8,862 nucleotides of DNA from Anaerolineales bacterium (GCA_015491595.1 WFVP01000096.1:1-8862); one strand, 5' to 3'. Positions 1 through 6,812 are shown, counted from the stretch's first letter. A program made the numbers and translations. The notes: a model not told the origin generated them from the letters alone.

Positions 1-1
1 G

Positions 2-20
2 AGATGTGTATAAGAGACAG
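2..20 (+). other. Tn5 mosaic-end (tagmentation adapter) remnant
   Basis: Positions 2-20 read AGATGTGTATAAGAGACAG, an exact match to the 19-bp Tn5 mosaic end carried by transposase-based sequencing libraries. The base before it is G, which fits the Read-2 side adapter (…CTCGG before the mosaic end) rather than the Read-1 side (…GCGTC). This is synthetic sequence left on a contig end, not part of the organism. Any reading frame that runs through it is chimeric. Confidence 0.97.
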
Positions 21-100
21 CCCCACCACCATCGGGAGGAACGACGGAGCCGGCGACGACGAATGCGCTTTCGAGTCACCTTGCGAGGTTTCTTGCCCAT
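21..100 (-). CDS. 5' part of an unidentified gene with a very basic N-terminus (cut by contig end)
   Basis: An ATG at 98-100 on the minus strand opens a frame of 26 codons plus two bases before the adapter. A Shine-Dalgarno-like GGTGAGG lies a few bases upstream. The peptide begins MGKKPRKVTRKRIRRRRLRR and then SSRWWW; 14 of the 26 residues are Arg or Lys. It starts 29 nt after the stop of the cytochrome gene on the same strand, so the two are probably co-transcribed. A poly-basic stretch followed by Trp residues often precedes a membrane anchor whose N-terminus stays in the cytoplasm; that is inference, because the rest is missing. A partner in the same extracytoplasmic redox process as the cytochrome is possible. 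No family can be assigned. Confidence 0.6.
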
Positions 101-129
101 ACGCGCCTCACCTCACCAACAGGATGGAC

Positions 130-681
130 TTACGGGTAAGGGAAGGAAGCCAGGAAGTTGTACAGGTCGCGCAAATCCCGCTCGTTCAACTGCCAGCGGG
201 GCATGTTGGGGTCCAGGGGTTCGCCGTTGGGATGGCGGCCCTCCACCACGGCCCGCCGAAAATCCTCCAGGGTGTAGGCAAACTCCTCGGCCGCGTCGTG
301 GTCGTCCTCGCCGGTGGCTCCCTCCCCGGCCTCGCCCTCCTCGTGATGCGCCTCCGCGGAGAGCGCGGCAATACGGATGTCCGGCGCGTCCATCACCTGC
401 ATGTGCATAACGTGCCGCCCTCCCCGGGCGTTCACCCCATGGCAGGACGCGCAAGTGAGGAACTGGCCCATCATCATGCCGCCAAAGTCCGGTCCTCCGG
501 TGTAGCGGATGCGCTCCCCGTCCAGATTGGCGCCGGTGAAATAGATGCGTTCACCGTTGAGCAGGGAACGGTCCTGGGAGGACGCGGGAGAAGAGGAGCC
601 GAAGAAGGGCAGACAGCCGGCCAAAAGCAACACCCCCAACGCCAGGGGACCTACGAACCACCGAAACGGGAAACGGAACAT
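130..681 (-). CDS. Lipoprotein mono-heme c-type cytochrome
   Basis: A 183-aa secreted electron carrier. Residues 1-22 form a lipoprotein signal peptide with lipobox LLAGC, and Cys23 is the predicted lipidated residue. One covalent heme site, CASCH, lies at 77-81 with His81 as the proximal ligand. Met160 in the PNMPRW segment is the likely distal ligand, as is usual in class I cytochromes c, and a C-terminal helix (about 166-180, RDLYNFLASF) completes the fold. Between heme motif and distal Met lies a His/Met/acid-rich insert (HVMHM at 90-94, then about 112-129 rich in His, Glu and Asp). The ATG at 679-681 is chosen because AAGGAG lies just upstream and the signal peptide starts there; the open frame extends further only by running back through the terminator and tRNA-Gln. 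A promoter of its own is likely because a strong terminator separates it from the tRNAs. The redox partner is unknown. Confidence 0.88.
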   Translation of the reverse strand: MFRFPFRWFVGPLALGVLLLAGCLPFFGSSSPASSQDRSLLNGERIYFTGANLDGERIRYTGGPDFGGMMMGQFLTCASCHGVNARGGRHVMHMQVMDAPDIRIAALSAEAHHEEGEAGEGATGEDDHDAAEEFAYTLEDFRRAVVEGRHPNGEPLDPNMPRWQLNERDLRDLYNFLASFPYP

Positions 682-733
682 CCTGCCTTCTCCTTGCAAG
701 TGAGGTTTCCCCCAACGTGTCCTCACGCCTTTC

Positions 734-739
734 ACTATA
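734..739 (-). promoter_or_regulatory. Possible -10 box for the cytochrome gene
   Basis: The minus strand reads TATAGT here, about 50 nt upstream of the cytochrome start and downstream of the tRNA terminator, where a promoter is needed. No convincing -35 box stands 16-18 nt upstream, so this is only a candidate. Confidence 0.3.
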
Positions 740-830
740 CCCGGGAGGAGAAGGCGGAGGCTATAGGCGATTTGACCTGATGCGGCCCAATCCTCGCACC
801 ACCCATCCCCCTGGGCCAAAGGTGAGAACG

Positions 831-859
831 AAAAAGCCCAGAGCAGGCGCTCTGGGCTT
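831..859 (-). terminator. Intrinsic terminator of the tRNA-Phe/tRNA-Gln unit
   Basis: A perfect 11-bp stem (834-844 with 849-859, AAGCCCAGAGC and its complement) closes a 4-nt loop. On the minus strand it runs directly into a T tract (A tract 831-835 on the plus strand). It lies 12 nt past the 3' end of tRNA-Gln and isolates the tRNAs from the cytochrome gene. Confidence 0.9.
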
Positions 860-871
860 CGTTGAGAGCAG

Positions 872-943
872 CTGGGGGCGGAGGACTCGAACCTCCACTG
901 CCGGGGCCAGAACCCGGTGTCCTGCCGATTAGACGAGCCCCCA
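872..943 (-). tRNA. tRNA-Gln (anticodon CUG)
   Basis: The minus strand folds as a 72-nt cloverleaf. The acceptor stem is TGGGGGC/GCCCCCA, with the U1-A72 pair typical of bacterial tRNA-Gln, and the discriminator is G. The anticodon stem CCGGG/CCCGG holds the loop TTCTGGC, giving anticodon CTG, which reads CAG. The T arm is GGAGG-TTCGAGT-CCTCC. The 3' CCA is not encoded; the genomic bases there are CTG. It follows tRNA-Phe by 5 nt and shares its transcript. Confidence 0.95.
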
Positions 944-948
944 ACGCC

Positions 949-1024
949 TGGTGCCGGGGGGCGGAATCGAACCGCCGACACCGCGGTTTTCAGCCGCGTG
1001 CTCTACCAACTGAGCTACCCCGGC
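949..1024 (-). tRNA. tRNA-Phe (anticodon GAA)
   Basis: A 76-nt cloverleaf on the minus strand. The acceptor stem is GCCGGGG/CCCCGGC, the discriminator A, and a 3' CCA is encoded at 949-951. The anticodon stem CGCGG/CCGCG holds the loop CTGAAAA, giving anticodon GAA. The D arm contains AGTTGGTA and the T arm GGCGG-TTCGATT-CCGCC. It is first in a two-tRNA operon. Confidence 0.97.
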
Positions 1025-1039
1025 TCAATGGCGCCCTCT

Positions 1040-1068
1040 ATTATAGCCGACGCCAGGGAAATTGACCA
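1040..1068 (-). promoter_or_regulatory. Promoter of the tRNA-Phe/tRNA-Gln operon
   Basis: A perfect -10 box TATAAT (1040-1045, minus strand) stands 15 nt before the tRNA-Phe 5' end. It is preceded by a 17-nt spacer and a -35 box TGGTCA (1063-1068), which matches TTGACA at 4 of 6 positions. The position implies a leader of about 8-10 nt, as expected for a tRNA operon. Confidence 0.8.
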
Positions 1069-1102
1069 CCCTTTTTCCTCGGGTTTCTGCCCTTTCCCGG
1101 CA

Positions 1103-1433
1103 TCAACATCCCCAAAAGAGAGGATCCGCCGGGCCACGGTCCATGACCTGCCCTGGCGGACCCTCCCTTTCCTGATACAGCAACCAATACCGTCGTCCGG
1201 GGCCCGGTAGAAGGGCAGATCGAAGACCTGCCCGGTGTGCACTCGAACCGCGTACACATCCCAATGGCGGCGTCGCCACCTGCTCCGCCGAAAGTCCAGC
1301 TGCCGGACCCGCCGCAACCCTTGGACGAGATGGTACGTCTCGCCGCGCCAGGTCAGCTGCGTTATGGAGGACCCGGCTTGCGGGCGAAAGCCATGTCCAC
1401 CTCTTCGCCCATAAAGCGCGTCCGTGCCTCCAT
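1103..1433 (-). pseudogene. DUF6504-like small protein, interrupted by two apparent frameshifts
   Basis: Three overlapping frames read as one protein. From the ATG at 1431-1433 the first frame gives MEARTRFMGEEVDMAFARKP and stops at 1362-1364. The second carries TQLTWRGETYHLVQGLRR, WDVYAVRVHTGQVFDLPFY and RAPDD. The third continues RYWLLYQEREG and ends at the TGA at 1103-1105. The order RF-(D/E)EpV, WRGETY, GxVFDLxFYRAP and a final WxLY matches what I recall of DUF6504 proteins (about 110 aa, function unknown). Each switch is explained by one missing base, near 1364-1370 and near 1190-1197. Adding two bases to the 331 nt gives 111 codons including the stop, the usual family length. It could be a recent pseudogene or carry sequencing indels. 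Family recognition is from memory of the motif order. Confidence 0.65.
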
Positions 1434-1468
1434 GCCGTGCTCCCCATCTTCCGGCCCCGGGTTTCGAT

Positions 1469-2125
1469 TTACCCGCCGCTGACCGCGGGCACCACGTCGG
1501 CTAAGGGTTGGCCGCGGGTTTCCCGGCCCAGGGCCAGCACCATCAGTCCACCCACCAGGCAGACCACGCGTACACCGTCAGGGCCAGGGTCAGGGAAAGG
1601 GGCAGCAGGTAGCCGCCCAGGGTCGGCGCCAGCGCGCCCGCGATGCGGGTCATCCCGCTGGCCCATCCCATGCCCGTGGTCCGGACCTCGGTCGGATACA
1701 GCTCCGGTGTGTAGGCGTACAGGGCGCCCCAGGCCCCCAGATTGAAGAAGGACATCCAGACGGCTGCGGCCAGGATGCCCGTCAGGGACGTGGCCATGGC
1801 GAAGAGATAGGTGAAGACGCCGCTCAGGATGAGGTAGCTCCCCGGCTCCGGGCAGCGCGGAGACGGCCAGCAACCAACGCCATCCCAGGCGGGGGACCAG
1901 CAACCAGGCCAGCCCGACGGCCACGATGGTCCCCAGGGCCCAGAAGCTCTCCAGCAGAACGAGGTAGCGCCCCCGCTTTTCCCTGGGCAGATACTCGGCG
2001 AAGATGGCGTAATCCACCGGCAGGGTGCCCCCGACGCCGAAGCCCGTCAACGCCCGGAGCAGGACCAGGAGGGAGAAATTCGGCGCCAGCGCCGACAGGA
2101 AACCGAACACCGAATCCACCAGCAC
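1469..2125 (-). pseudogene. Degraded MFS transporter (internally deleted, frameshifted, 5'-truncated)
   Basis: From about 2125 to 1850 one frame encodes MFS helices of the N-terminal half: FGFLSALAPNF, RALTGFGVGGTLPVDY, then the loop LPREKRGRYLVLLE, and on to WRWLLAVSALPG. The sequence then jumps, in another frame, to SYLILSGVFTYLFAMATS and FNLGAWGALYAYTPELYP, which belong to the C-terminal half; the central loop and roughly three helices are absent (junction about 1838-1850). Near 1564-1570 it returns to the first frame by an apparent single-base loss and ends in LVGGLMVLALGRETRGQPLA before the TAA at 1469-1471. The product resembles sugar/organic-acid MFS proteins of NiaP/SV2 type, normally over 400 aa, against about 218 codons here. 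The first one or two helices are missing; a scrap reading ETFAIIF at 2139-2159 may be a leftover. It cannot encode a working transporter as written. Confidence 0.8.
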
Positions 2126-2241
2126 GGTCAGTGGGTTCGAAGATGATGGCGAAGGTCTCCTATTGTAGTGCGCCCCGCGCCGGGGGAAGCCCTGCCTTCT
2201 CCCGAACCCGAGGAGGTCGCGCGCCCCGACGCCCCGCTCCG

Positions 2242-2271
2242 TTCCCCGAAGGAGGAAGAGGCGAGTATAAT
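2242..2271 (+). promoter_or_regulatory. Probable promoter of the pgk operon
   Basis: A perfect TATAAT (2266-2271) lies 36 nt upstream of the pgk start codon. The best -35 is weak (TTCCCC at 2242-2247, spacer 18). The 182-bp gap between the MFS remnant and pgk contains nothing else recognisable. The RBS GGGAGG at 2294-2299 sits 8 nt before the ATG. Confidence 0.6.
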
Positions 2272-2307
2272 CCTACACGGCCAACACCACCCCGGGAGGC
2301 GGACGAC

Positions 2308-3492
2308 ATGTTCCCCAAGAAGACCATCCGTGACGTTGACGTCCAAGAGAAGCGCGTGTTGGTGCGGGTGGACTTCAACGTCCCCCTGGAAAACGGACGG
2401 GTCACCGACGACCAGCGCATTCGCGCGGCCCTTCCGACCTTGCGCTACCTGTTGGAGCGTGGCGCCACCCTGTTTCTGGTGTCCCACCTGGGGCGGCCCA
2501 AGGGGAAGCGGGTCCCCGAGCTCTCCCTCCAGCCGGTGACGGAGGTGCTGGAACACCTTCTGGGACGCCCGATCACCTTCGTGCCCGATTGTATCGGGCC
2601 GGAAGTGGAAACCCGGGCCGCCCAGGCCCGACCGGGGGATGTGTTCCTGCTGGAGAACGTGCGCTTCCATCCCGGCGAAACCAAGAACGACCCGGAATTC
2701 GCCCGACAGCTGGCCCGCCCGGCCGAACTCTTCGTCAACGACGCCTTCGGCACGGCCCATCGCGCCCATGCCTCCACGGTGGGCGTGGCCCAGTTCCTGC
2801 CCGGGGTGGCCGGCTTCCTCCTGGAACAAGAGGTCGCCATCCTCACGCGCGCCCTGGAAGCCCCCGAGCCCCCGTTGGTGGCCCTCCTGGGCGGGGCCAA
2901 AATCAGCGACAAAATCCAGCTGGTGGAAAACCTGGCCCGTCGGGCCAAGGCCCTGCTCATCGGAGGGGGCATGGCCAACACCTTCCTCGCGGCCCGGGGC
3001 GTGGCGATGGGCGACTCCCTGGTGGAAACCGATGCGCTGGAGGAAGCCCGACGTCTGCTGGAACGCTTCGGCGAGAAGCTGCATCTTCCCCAAGACCTGC
3101 TCGTTGCCCAGCGCCTGGACGCCAATGCGGAAACCCGCCTGGTTTCGGTGGAGGAAGGCGTCCCCACCGGGTGGAAGGCGGTGGACATCGGCCCCAAGAC
3201 CATCGAAGCCTTCGGTCAAACGCTGCGCGAGGCAGGAACGGTCATTTGGAACGGTCCTGTGGGCGTGTTCGAACTGGAACCCTTTGCCCGGGGTACCTTC
3301 ACCCTGGCCTGGATTCTGGCCGACAGCGGGGCCCAGAGCATCGTGGGGGGCGGCGACACTGCGGCCGCGGTGCGTCTGGCTGGCGTGGCCGACCGCATGA
3401 CCCACGTATCCACCGGCGGCGGAGCCACCCTGCACCTGCTGGCCGGGAAACCTCTCCCCGCGGTGGAAGCCCTGCAGGACCGGGAAGCATAA
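2308..3492 (+). CDS. pgk: Phosphoglycerate kinase
   Basis: A complete 394-aa cytosolic enzyme that transfers the acyl-phosphate of 1,3-bisphosphoglycerate to ADP, yielding 3-phosphoglycerate and ATP (glycolysis; reversed in gluconeogenesis or carbon fixation). Family signatures are all present in order: RVLVRVDFNVPL (16-27), SHLGRPK (59-65), ENVRFHPGE (116-124), NDAFGTAHR (144-152), GGAKISDKI (195-203), GGGMANTFL (219-227), WNGPVGVFE (314-322), GGGDTAAA (347-354) and STGGGATL (368-375). Length is typical for bacteria. The ATG at 2308 is preferred over the longer open frame because it follows GGGAGG by 8 nt and matches the normal N-terminus. It is first in a run with the DUF1232, GT2 and clc genes, 18 nt before the next start. 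There is no GAPDH or triosephosphate isomerase fusion or neighbour here. Confidence 0.98.
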   Translation: MFPKKTIRDVDVQEKRVLVRVDFNVPLENGRVTDDQRIRAALPTLRYLLERGATLFLVSHLGRPKGKRVPELSLQPVTEVLEHLLGRPITFVPDCIGPEVETRAAQARPGDVFLLENVRFHPGETKNDPEFARQLARPAELFVNDAFGTAHRAHASTVGVAQFLPGVAGFLLEQEVAILTRALEAPEPPLVALLGGAKISDKIQLVENLARRAKALLIGGGMANTFLAARGVAMGDSLVETDALEEARRLLERFGEKLHLPQDLLVAQRLDANAETRLVSVEEGVPTGWKAVDIGPKTIEAFGQTLREAGTVIWNGPVGVFELEPFARGTFTLAWILADSGAQSIVGGGDTAAAVRLAGVADRMTHVSTGGGATLHLLAGKPLPAVEALQDREA

Positions 3493-3510
3493 TCCCAAGG
3501 AGTGAGGACC

Positions 3511-3765
3511 ATGCCCCGTGCCCTTTCCCGTTGGTTGGGGTTCCCCCAACACTACTTCCGCCTGACCCTGTTGCTCCTCCAGGACCCCCGGGTGCCCTGG
3601 TATCTCAAACTGCTCCCGCTGGTGGCCCTGGGCTACCTGCTGTTGCCCGACTTTCCCACCCCCATTGACGACGTGCTCGCCTTCCTGGTGGGCATGTACC
3701 TCTTCGTGCGCCTCAGCCCCCGGGAGGTGGTGGAGGAGTACCTGCAGGCGGAACGCGGGAACTGA
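3511..3765 (+). CDS. YkvA/DUF1232-family small membrane protein
   Basis: An 84-aa protein with the DUF1232 layout: DPRVP at 25-29, then a hydrophobic segment LLPLVALGYLLLP (34-46), the conserved turn DFPTPIDD (47-54), and a second hydrophobic segment LAFLVGMYLFVRLSP (56-70), ending in an acidic amphipathic tail. The family is widespread and its biochemical role is not established; it is thought to be a small inner-membrane protein. The ATG at 3511 is preferred over the in-frame GTG at 3502 because AAGGAG (3497-3502) would overlap the GTG but sits 8 nt before the ATG. It lies between pgk and a membrane glycosyltransferase, 3 nt from the latter, so it is probably co-translated with it. The turn is slightly shorter than the classic LIPDxIPxxGxxDD form. 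Confidence 0.82.
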   Translation: MPRALSRWLGFPQHYFRLTLLLLQDPRVPWYLKLLPLVALGYLLLPDFPTPIDDVLAFLVGMYLFVRLSPREVVEEYLQAERGN

Positions 3766-3768
3766 ACG

Positions 3769-4749
3769 ATGGCGAACGGCGCGCAACCCACCTTTTCCAT
3801 CGTGGTGCCGGTATACAACGAGCGGGAATCCCTGCCCGAGCTCTATCGGCGGATTCGGGCGGTTATGGAGCAACTGGGGGAACCCTGGGAGCTCGTGCTG
3901 GTGGACGACGGCTCCACCGACGGCTCCACGGACCTGATTCGCCGCCTGCGGGACCAGGACCCGGAGCACGTGCGCGCGGTCATTCTGGCGCGCAACTTCG
4001 GCCATCAAATTGCGGTCACCGCGGGCATCGACTACGCCCGGGGGAAGGCCATCGTGCTCATGGACGCGGACCTGCAGGACCCGCCCGAGGTCATCCCCCA
4101 ACTGGTGGAGAAATGGCGGGAAGGATACCACGTGGTGTACGCGGTGCGCAAAGCCCGGGAGGGGGAAACCTGGTTCAAGAAGACCACGGCGGCCCTCTTC
4201 TACCGCTTGATTCGCCGCATCACCGAAGTGGACATCCCCCCAGACACCGGCGATTTCCGCCTGATGGACCGTCGGGTGGTGGACGTCCTCAAGGGCATGA
4301 AGGAACGCCACCGTTTCATCCGGGGGATGGTGGCCTGGGTCGGATTTCGCCAAACGGGCGTGCCTTACGTCCGGGCACCCCGCTTCGCGGGAGAGACGAA
4401 GTACCCCCTGCGCAAGATGCTCAAGTTCGCCTGGGACGCCATCACGGGCTTCTCGTACGTCCCCTTGCAAATGGCCACCTATCTGGGGTTCCTGGCGGCG
4501 GGGATGGCCATCCTGGCCATCCCCCTGGTGGTCATCGCCCGCCTGGCCGGCTCCCAGGCCTTCTATGGGCAGGCCACCACCCTCATCGCGGTGCTCTTCC
4601 TGGGGGGTGTGCAACTCATCTCCCTGGGCATCCTGGGTGAATACATCGGCCGCATTTACGACGAGGTGAAAGCCCGTCCCCTGTATGTCGTGGCAGAAGC
4701 CCCTTCACAGGAAGACGAACATGCCGAACGCCCTGCAAGCACGCCTTAG
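3769..4749 (+). CDS. GT2 polyprenyl-phosphate glycosyltransferase (GtrB/ArnC/DPM1 type)
   Basis: A 326-aa inner-membrane enzyme expected to move a sugar from a nucleotide donor onto a lipid (polyprenyl) phosphate on the cytoplasmic face, for envelope polysaccharide or glycoprotein assembly. A GT-A domain occupies 1-230: [10 protein letters not shown] (9-18), DDGST (46-50), the metal-binding DAD within MDADLQDPP (98-106), TGDFRLMDR (160-168), RHRFIRGM (180-187) and [10 protein letters not shown] (208-217), the last typical of the GtrB/ArnC group. Two C-terminal membrane helices follow (about 235-260 and 271-295), then [14 protein letters not shown] and an acidic tail. The donor sugar cannot be read from sequence. 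The start is 3 nt after the upstream stop with a weak RBS, suggesting translational coupling. Its 3' end overlaps the clc start by 29 nt. No flippase or GtrA partner is visible in the window. Confidence 0.92.
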   Translation: MANGAQPTFSIVVPVYNERESLPELYRRIRAVMEQLGEPWELVLVDDGSTDGSTDLIRRLRDQDPEHVRAVILARNFGHQIAVTAGIDYARGKAIVLMDADLQDPPEVIPQLVEKWREGYHVVYAVRKAREGETWFKKTTAALFYRLIRRITEVDIPPDTGDFRLMDRRVVDVLKGMKERHRFIRGMVAWVGFRQTGVPYVRAPRFAGETKYPLRKMLKFAWDAITGFSYVPLQMATYLGFLAAGMAILAIPLVVIARLAGSQAFYGQATTLIAVLFLGGVQLISLGILGEYIGRIYDEVKARPLYVVAEAPSQEDEHAERPASTP

Positions 4750-6784
4750 TCAAACCTTTCAACGGTGGCACGCCGCCCTCATCGAGGCCGTCGAGCGTCT
4801 TCCCCTTCCGCCCGTATTCCTGCTGAGCGCCCTGGCCATTCTGGTCGGCGTCGGGACCGGATACGTGGCCGTGTTCTTCATCCAGGGACTCCACTGGGTG
4901 GCTCAGTGGACCCAACTGGCCATCCAGACCTGGGGATATGCGGCCCTGTTCCTGGCCCTCATCCTGGGCGGCCTGCTGACCGCGGTCATCGTGGTGTACC
5001 TGGCGCCCGAGGCCAAGGGGCACGGCGTCCCCGAGGTCATGATGGCCCTGGTCACCCGCGGCGGTCGCATCGCGCCCCGGATTGTGCTCCTCAAGGTCCT
5101 GGGTTCCATGCTCACCATCGGCGTAGGCGGCTCGGCCGGCCGGGAAGGGCCGGTGGTGCAATCGGGTGCGGCCCTGGGCTCCACCGTGGGCCAGTGGTTC
5201 CGCATGAACGAAGAGCGCCTCAAAATCCTGGTGGGCGCCGGCGCCGCAGGAGGCATCGCGGCCACCTTCAACGCGCCCATCGCGGGGTCCCTGTTCGCCC
5301 TGGAGGTCATCCTGGGGGAATTCGGCATCGCCTACTTCGGCGTGGTGGTCATTGCCGCGGTGGCCGCGTCGATTGTCAGTCAGGCGTATCTGGGGTATCA
5401 GCCAGCCTTTCACGTGCCGGCCTACGGCCTGAACTCGGCCTGGGAGCTGCCCCTCTACCTGGGCCTGGCCGTGCTCTGCGCGCTGCTGGCGGTGCTCTTC
5501 ATTCGCCTGCTCTACGCGGTGGAAGCGTACTTCGAACACTGGCGCCTGCCCGAATTGCTCAAGCCCGCCGTGGGCATGGTCCTCACCGGCGTCGTGGCCC
5601 TACAGTTCCCCGAAGTGCTGGGTCCCGGGCTGGAGTTCGTGGGCGAAACCATCGCCGAGAACATGCAGGAACCCGTGTTCTGGCTGCTGTCCCTGGCCCT
5701 GGCCAAGCTGGTGGCCACCTCCTTCACCCTGGGCTCGGGGAACTCGGGCGGCGTCTTCGCGCCGTCCCTGTTCTCCGGTGCGGCCCTGGGGGGTGCGTTC
5801 GGCATCTGGATGCAGAATCTCTTCCCCCACCTGCCCATCAACCCCGGCGCATACGCCCTGGTGGGCATGTCCGCGACCTTCGCGGGGGCGGCACGCGCGC
5901 CCATTACCGCGGTCCTCATCGTGTTCGAAATGTCCAACGACTACCGCCTCATCCTGCCCCTGATGTTCGCGACGGTCATCAGCACCCTGGTGGCCCACTA
6001 CCTGCACCCCGAATCCATCTACACCCTGAAACTGGTCCGTCGGGGCATTACCTGGCGCTTTGGACGGGACCGGGACCTGATGGAAAGCATCACCGTGGCT
6101 GAGGCCATGAACCCCAACCCGGCCTTTGCTCCGGACACCCTGCCCGCGCGTATGCTCCTGGACGCCATGACGGAGGCGCACACCCACGGCCTGCCCGTAC
6201 TCAACAGCCACGGGGACCTGGTCGGCGTGGTGACCCTCACCGACTACCAGAAGGCCCTCCAGCGCCCGGACTTTGGCGAATTACGGGTCCGGGACATCAT
6301 GACCCGGGACGTCAAGGTGGCCTATCCCGACGAAAACCTCTGGCAGGTCCTACGGCGCATGGGCATCCACAACATCGGACGCCTGCCCGTGGTCTCCCGC
6401 CAGAACCCCAAACGCCTGGTGGGATGGATTCAGCGCCGCGACATCATCCGGGCCTACAACCTGGCCCTGGCGAAACAGGAGGAGGAAATCCAACGCCGCC
6501 GGGAGCTGGCCTGGGCCCACCTCAACGGCAGCGAAATGGAATTCGAGCACGTGGAAATCACCCCGGACGCTTGGGCGGCCCACAAACCCATCCGGGAGCT
6601 CCCCCTCCCCCAAGACTGCCTGCTCATCGCCATTCGTCGGGGACGACGGCTGCTGTTCCCCCACGGGGATACCCGGCTCCTCCCCGGCGACCGGGTGGCC
6701 ATCTGCACCCGCCGGGATATGGTGGACGAGGTGGCCCGCCTGCTCAAAGAAGGTCCCCGAGAGCAACCGCCCACCGCGGAATAA
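4721..6784 (+). CDS. ClC chloride channel/transporter with CBS pair and C-terminal TrkA-C (RCK_C) domain
   Basis: A 687-aa membrane protein. The ClC core (about 30-440) has GHGVPE (100-105), GREGP (140-144, gating Glu142), [11 protein letters not shown] (338-348) and a pore Tyr434 in [12 protein letters not shown]. Two CBS domains follow (about 457-513 and 523-582, second with [14 protein letters not shown]), then a charged linker and a TrkA-C/RCK_C domain (about 605-676: [27 protein letters not shown]). CBS pairs and RCK_C domains commonly bind nucleotides, so anion flow is probably ligand-controlled; the ligand is inference. Two positions are unusual: the anion-binding Ser of GSGIP is His101, and the internal proton Glu of ClC-ec1 (E203) aligns with Val196. 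The ATG at 4721 is chosen over 4685 because AGGAAG (4709-4714) stands 6 nt before it. The start overlaps the GT2 end by 29 nt. Confidence 0.95.
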   Translation: MPNALQARLSQTFQRWHAALIEAVERLPLPPVFLLSALAILVGVGTGYVAVFFIQGLHWVAQWTQLAIQTWGYAALFLALILGGLLTAVIVVYLAPEAKGHGVPEVMMALVTRGGRIAPRIVLLKVLGSMLTIGVGGSAGREGPVVQSGAALGSTVGQWFRMNEERLKILVGAGAAGGIAATFNAPIAGSLFALEVILGEFGIAYFGVVVIAAVAASIVSQAYLGYQPAFHVPAYGLNSAWELPLYLGLAVLCALLAVLFIRLLYAVEAYFEHWRLPELLKPAVGMVLTGVVALQFPEVLGPGLEFVGETIAENMQEPVFWLLSLALAKLVATSFTLGSGNSGGVFAPSLFSGAALGGAFGIWMQNLFPHLPINPGAYALVGMSATFAGAARAPITAVLIVFEMSNDYRLILPLMFATVISTLVAHYLHPESIYTLKLVRRGITWRFGRDRDLMESITVAEAMNPNPAFAPDTLPARMLLDAMTEAHTHGLPVLNSHGDLVGVVTLTDYQKALQRPDFGELRVRDIMTRDVKVAYPDENLWQVLRRMGIHNIGRLPVVSRQNPKRLVGWIQRRDIIRAYNLALAKQEEEIQRRRELAWAHLNGSEMEFEHVEITPDAWAAHKPIRELPLPQDCLLIAIRRGRRLLFPHGDTRLLPGDRVAICTRRDMVDEVARLLKEGPREQPPTAE

Positions 6785-6794
6785 TCCTCTTTCT

Positions 6795-6812
6795 CCCCAA
6801 GCCAGGTTGGGG
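6795..6812 (+). terminator. Weak stem-loop after clc
   Basis: CCCCAA/TTGGGG (6795-6800 with 6807-6812) closes a 6-nt loop 10 nt after the clc stop. There is no T tract, so a termination role is uncertain. The stronger hairpin at 6854-6886 may also act on plus-strand transcripts but has no T tract in that direction. Confidence 0.25.

Noticed and set aside
1..20. A natural Tn5-like transposon end
   Set aside because: The sequence is the engineered mosaic end, sits exactly at the window edge, and has no transposase, partner end or target duplication.
4..780. Plus-strand frames starting in the first bases of the window
   Set aside because: They start inside the Tn5 adapter and run antisense to the cytochrome, which has a signal peptide, heme motif and RBS.
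862..1065. Plus-strand peptides such as GGFEPPTP and GAGGRNRTAD
   Set aside because: These are well-known false translations of the reverse strand of tRNA genes; the cloverleafs explain the sequence.
1015..1317. A 100-codon minus-strand protein starting at TTG 1317
   Set aside because: Its N-terminal part is the middle of the DUF6504-like gene. The tail past the frameshift runs through the tRNA promoter into tRNA-Phe and is not conserved-looking protein.
2128..4614. An 828-codon open frame on the minus strand opposite pgk, DUF1232 and GT2
   Set aside because: Its length comes from GC-rich third positions in the plus-strand genes. The product is low-complexity (rich in His, Gly, Gln) with no recognisable domain, and all three plus-strand genes match known families.
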